This document shows positions 4,715 through 6,247 of a stretch of 6,247 bases of DNA, piece by piece; positions within the stretch are counted from its first letter, which is position 1, and the number at the start of each line of letters is the position of its first letter. The DNA comes from Thermoanaerobacterales bacterium UBA4877 (GTDB lineage: Bacteria > Bacillota > Thermoanaerobacteria > Thermoanaerobacterales > UBA4877). Made by a program: the position numbers and the translations under genes. Below the pieces are notes generated by a model that saw nothing but the letters and a program-made list of their open reading frames with translations, ran no database searches and was not told the DNA's origin. Location: positions 27,558-33,804 of the forward strand of contig DHDL01000007.1 of assembly GCA_002399345.1 (NCBI GenBank). Direction: 5' to 3'.

Positions 4715-6035
4715 TATAAGGGGAAAGGTTCCTGATGAATTGGATGCGGATGCGGCATACCGCATAGGCCTGGCCTTTGGGACCTATCTACATAGAAAAG
4801 GCGAAAGCATGTGCCTGGTAGGCCACGATAACAGGAAATCATCAGACGAGCTCAGAGATGCCGTCGTGGCGGGGCTTCTTAGAACAGGCTGCGATATCCT
4901 CGACGTAGGCCTGGCAACAACGCCTATGTTCTACTATTCCCGCATATTATACAATGTAAATCCGGGGCTTATGATAACGGCCAGCCACAATCCGCCTGAA
5001 TATAACGGCTTTAAGGTGTGCTTCGGCCAGGCCACCCTATACGGGGATGATCTGAAAAAGATCTGCAAAATGATAGAAGAGGAAGACTTTATCAAATCCT
5101 CCCAGGGAGAAATAAGCTACGCCTACCCTATCTTCGGCTATGCGGACATGCTGGAAAAAAAGATAAAACTGCCAAAAAAGCTTAAGGTAGCCGTAGACTG
5201 CGGTAATGGAACCGCATCCATTATAGTTCCCCAGGTACTGGACCTGTGGGGCTGCGACGTGCTTCCCATATACTGCGAGTCCGACCCGGCCTTCCCCAAT
5301 CATTTCCCCGACCCTGTAAAGGCCGAGAACATGGCCGGCCTCAAGCAGACGGTATTAAAAGAAAAGGCTGATCTTGGGCTGGGGTTCGACGGGGACGGCG
5401 ACAGGCTGGGTGTAGTGGATAACAAAGGCAGCATCATATGGGGAGACACCATGATGGTACTGTTCTGGAGAGAAATACTGCCGAAATATCCCGGCATTGA
5501 CTGCATTGTAGAGGTAAAGTGTTCCGAGGCCCTGGCAGATGAAATAAAAAGGCTGGGCGGCAGGCCGTTTTTCTATAAAACAGGCCATTCCCTGATAAAA
5601 GCCAAGATGCATGAGCTGAACTTGCCCTTCACCGGCGAGATGTCCGGACATATGTTCTTCGCAGACGAATATTACGGATTCGACGATGCGCTGTACTCAG
5701 CGGGGAGGCTGCTGCGTATACTGTCCAACAGCGGCAGCAGCCTGTCCCATCTTTTATCCGATGTACCCGCATACGTATCCACACCCGAAATAAGAGCAAA
5801 GAGCACAGACAGTGAGAAATTCACTATAGTGGAGAACGCCCGGAAGTATTTCACAGACAAAGGTTGCCGCATAATAGACATAGACGGCGTTCGCGCATAT
5901 CTAGATGACGGTTGGTGCCTTGCCCGGGCCTCCAATACCGGTCCGCAGGTAATCCTGAGGGCAGAATCTAAAACACAAAACGGCCTTAAAAGCATACTGA
6001 CTGAACTGCATAAAGCGGTCCCGCTTAAATTTTAA
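4677..6035 (+). CDS. Phosphomannomutase/phosphoglucomutase (AlgC/ManB-type phosphohexomutase)
   Basis: This 452-residue cytosolic enzyme interconverts hexose-6-phosphate and hexose-1-phosphate. It probably makes mannose-1-phosphate for the nucleotidyltransferase that opens the operon. All four functional loops of the alpha-D-phosphohexomutase superfamily are present in order: TASHNPPEYNGFKV (101-114) with phosphoserine Ser103, the Mg-binding DGDGDR (238-243), the sugar-binding GEMSGH (320-325), and the phosphate-binding RASNTGPQ (417-424). KTGH (301-304) also matches. Length and motif positions agree closely with the bacterial dual-specificity PMM/PGM enzymes, so activity on glucose phosphates is likely too. 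The ATG follows AGGAAGGGG (4661-4669) by 7 bases; its frame is closed by two consecutive TAA codons directly upstream, so the start cannot move further back. The first 38 bases overlap the toroid gene. Genes for fructose-6-P to mannose-6-P isomerisation are not in the window. Confidence 0.93.
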   Translation: MARIDPAIFRQYDIRGKVPDELDADAAYRIGLAFGTYLHRKGESMCLVGHDNRKSSDELRDAVVAGLLRTGCDILDVGLATTPMFYYSRILYNVNPGLMITASHNPPEYNGFKVCFGQATLYGDDLKKICKMIEEEDFIKSSQGEISYAYPIFGYADMLEKKIKLPKKLKVAVDCGNGTASIIVPQVLDLWGCDVLPIYCESDPAFPNHFPDPVKAENMAGLKQTVLKEKADLGLGFDGDGDRLGVVDNKGSIIWGDTMMVLFWREILPKYPGIDCIVEVKCSEALADEIKRLGGRPFFYKTGHSLIKAKMHELNLPFTGEMSGHMFFADEYYGFDDALYSAGRLLRILSNSGSSLSHLLSDVPAYVSTPEIRAKSTDSEKFTIVENARKYFTDKGCRIIDIDGVRAYLDDGWCLARASNTGPQVILRAESKTQNGLKSILTELHKAVPLKF

Positions 6036-6059
6036 AAGGAGAGAATGAATTCTCTCCTT
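6036..6059. terminator. Hairpin between the operon and the convergent right-edge gene
   Basis: AAGGAGAGAA (6036-6045) and TTCTCTCCTT (6050-6059) pair perfectly over 10 bp around a TGAA loop. The hairpin begins right after the mutase stop and ends 2 bases from the stop of the convergent minus-strand gene. The minus-strand tail is TTTT overlapping the stem base; the plus-strand tail is T-poor (CTCTATATAACC, then TTTT). A shared bidirectional terminator is likely, but with weak U-tracts it may be only partly efficient. Confidence 0.65.
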
Positions 6060-6061
6060 CT

Positions 6062-6247
6062 CTATATAACCACTTTTGTTGTATCAATCTCCACTTTATG
6101 TGTGTGGTGTTTCATTTTCTCTGCATCTACACTCAGCTTATCTAGCTGCGATCTTGTTAATGTTCTCTCTTCTTCCCAGCTGCGGAGCATATGATATATC
6201 TCGTCCTGTCTTCCTTCCATATGATCCATACGCTTTTCCATGCTGTC
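6062..6247 (-). CDS. C-terminal end of a hypothetical protein, probably helical (partial)
   Basis: An open minus-strand frame runs from the window edge to a TAG at 6062-6064 and gives 61 residues. The 5' part is outside the window, so no start can be assigned; the first in-frame Met is at residue 3 but its upstream region is not visible. The visible part is rich in charged residues (MEKRMDHMEGRQDEIYHML, then SWEEERTLTRSQLDKLSVDAE). Met, Ile and Leu recur at roughly 3-4 residue steps, which suggests a long amphipathic helix or coiled coil. It then has a His-rich patch (KHHTHK) and ends in KVVI. It has no membrane segment or signal in the visible part. I do not recognise the family. A hairpin directly after the stop supports it as a true gene end. 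Confidence 0.6.
   Translation of the reverse strand, partial: DSMEKRMDHMEGRQDEIYHMLRSWEEERTLTRSQLDKLSVDAEKMKHHTHKVEIDTTKVVI

Noticed and set aside
2658..5995. Several minus-strand open frames of 60-107 codons under the glycan operon
   Set aside because: They are antisense to well-supported genes, show no family motifs and have unusual composition, as expected for shadow frames.
1..6247. CRISPR array, insertion sequence, phage or defence genes
   Set aside because: I saw no spaced direct repeats, transposase motifs, or terminal inverted repeats with target duplications. The tRNA genes have no visible partial duplicate that would mark an attachment site in this window.

Overview
The window looks like chromosomal DNA from a low-to-moderate GC Firmicute, most likely of the class Clostridia. 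The reasons are strong AGGAGG-type ribosome binding sites, one TTG start, a LuxS of the Firmicute type, AT-rich spacers with sigma-A-like promoters, and tRNA genes with encoded CCA. This placement is inference. I cannot name a genus.

Left part (1-1192): a 61-residue protein of unknown function lies on the plus strand. It converges on luxS (minus strand), and one hairpin at 377-407 separates them and can serve both. Upstream of luxS, also on the minus strand, is a two-gene tRNA unit, tRNA-Gln(CTG) then tRNA-Glu(CTC). It has a near-consensus promoter and its own terminator, which sits just upstream of the luxS promoter.

Middle (1193-1461): an AT-rich divergent spacer with no gene. It holds an 8-bp inverted repeat, a weaker dyad, and a good candidate promoter (1391-1419) for the operon that follows.

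Right part (1462-6035): a tight four-gene plus-strand operon for activating and transferring a hexose, most likely mannose. Gene order is a mannose-1-phosphate guanylyltransferase-like nucleotidyltransferase, a GT4 glycosyltransferase with an unusual substitution of the EX7E motif, an alpha/alpha-toroid glycosidase-like protein, and a phosphomannomutase/phosphoglucomutase. The last three genes overlap (26 and 38 bases) and each has its own ribosome binding site. The mutase would make mannose-1-P, the first gene GDP-mannose, and the GT4 would use it with the toroid protein as partner. No gene here encodes a signal peptide, membrane segment, flippase or polymerase, so the product may be a cytosolic glycan or glycoside, or a cytosolically built precursor exported by genes elsewhere.

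A hairpin (6036-6059) separates this operon from the C-terminal end of a convergent minus-strand gene (6062-6247), cut by the window edge and encoding a charged, probably helical tail of unknown function.

The most interesting item is the GT4 plus toroid pair inside a self-contained sugar-activation cassette. The acceptor and product cannot be read from the sequence.
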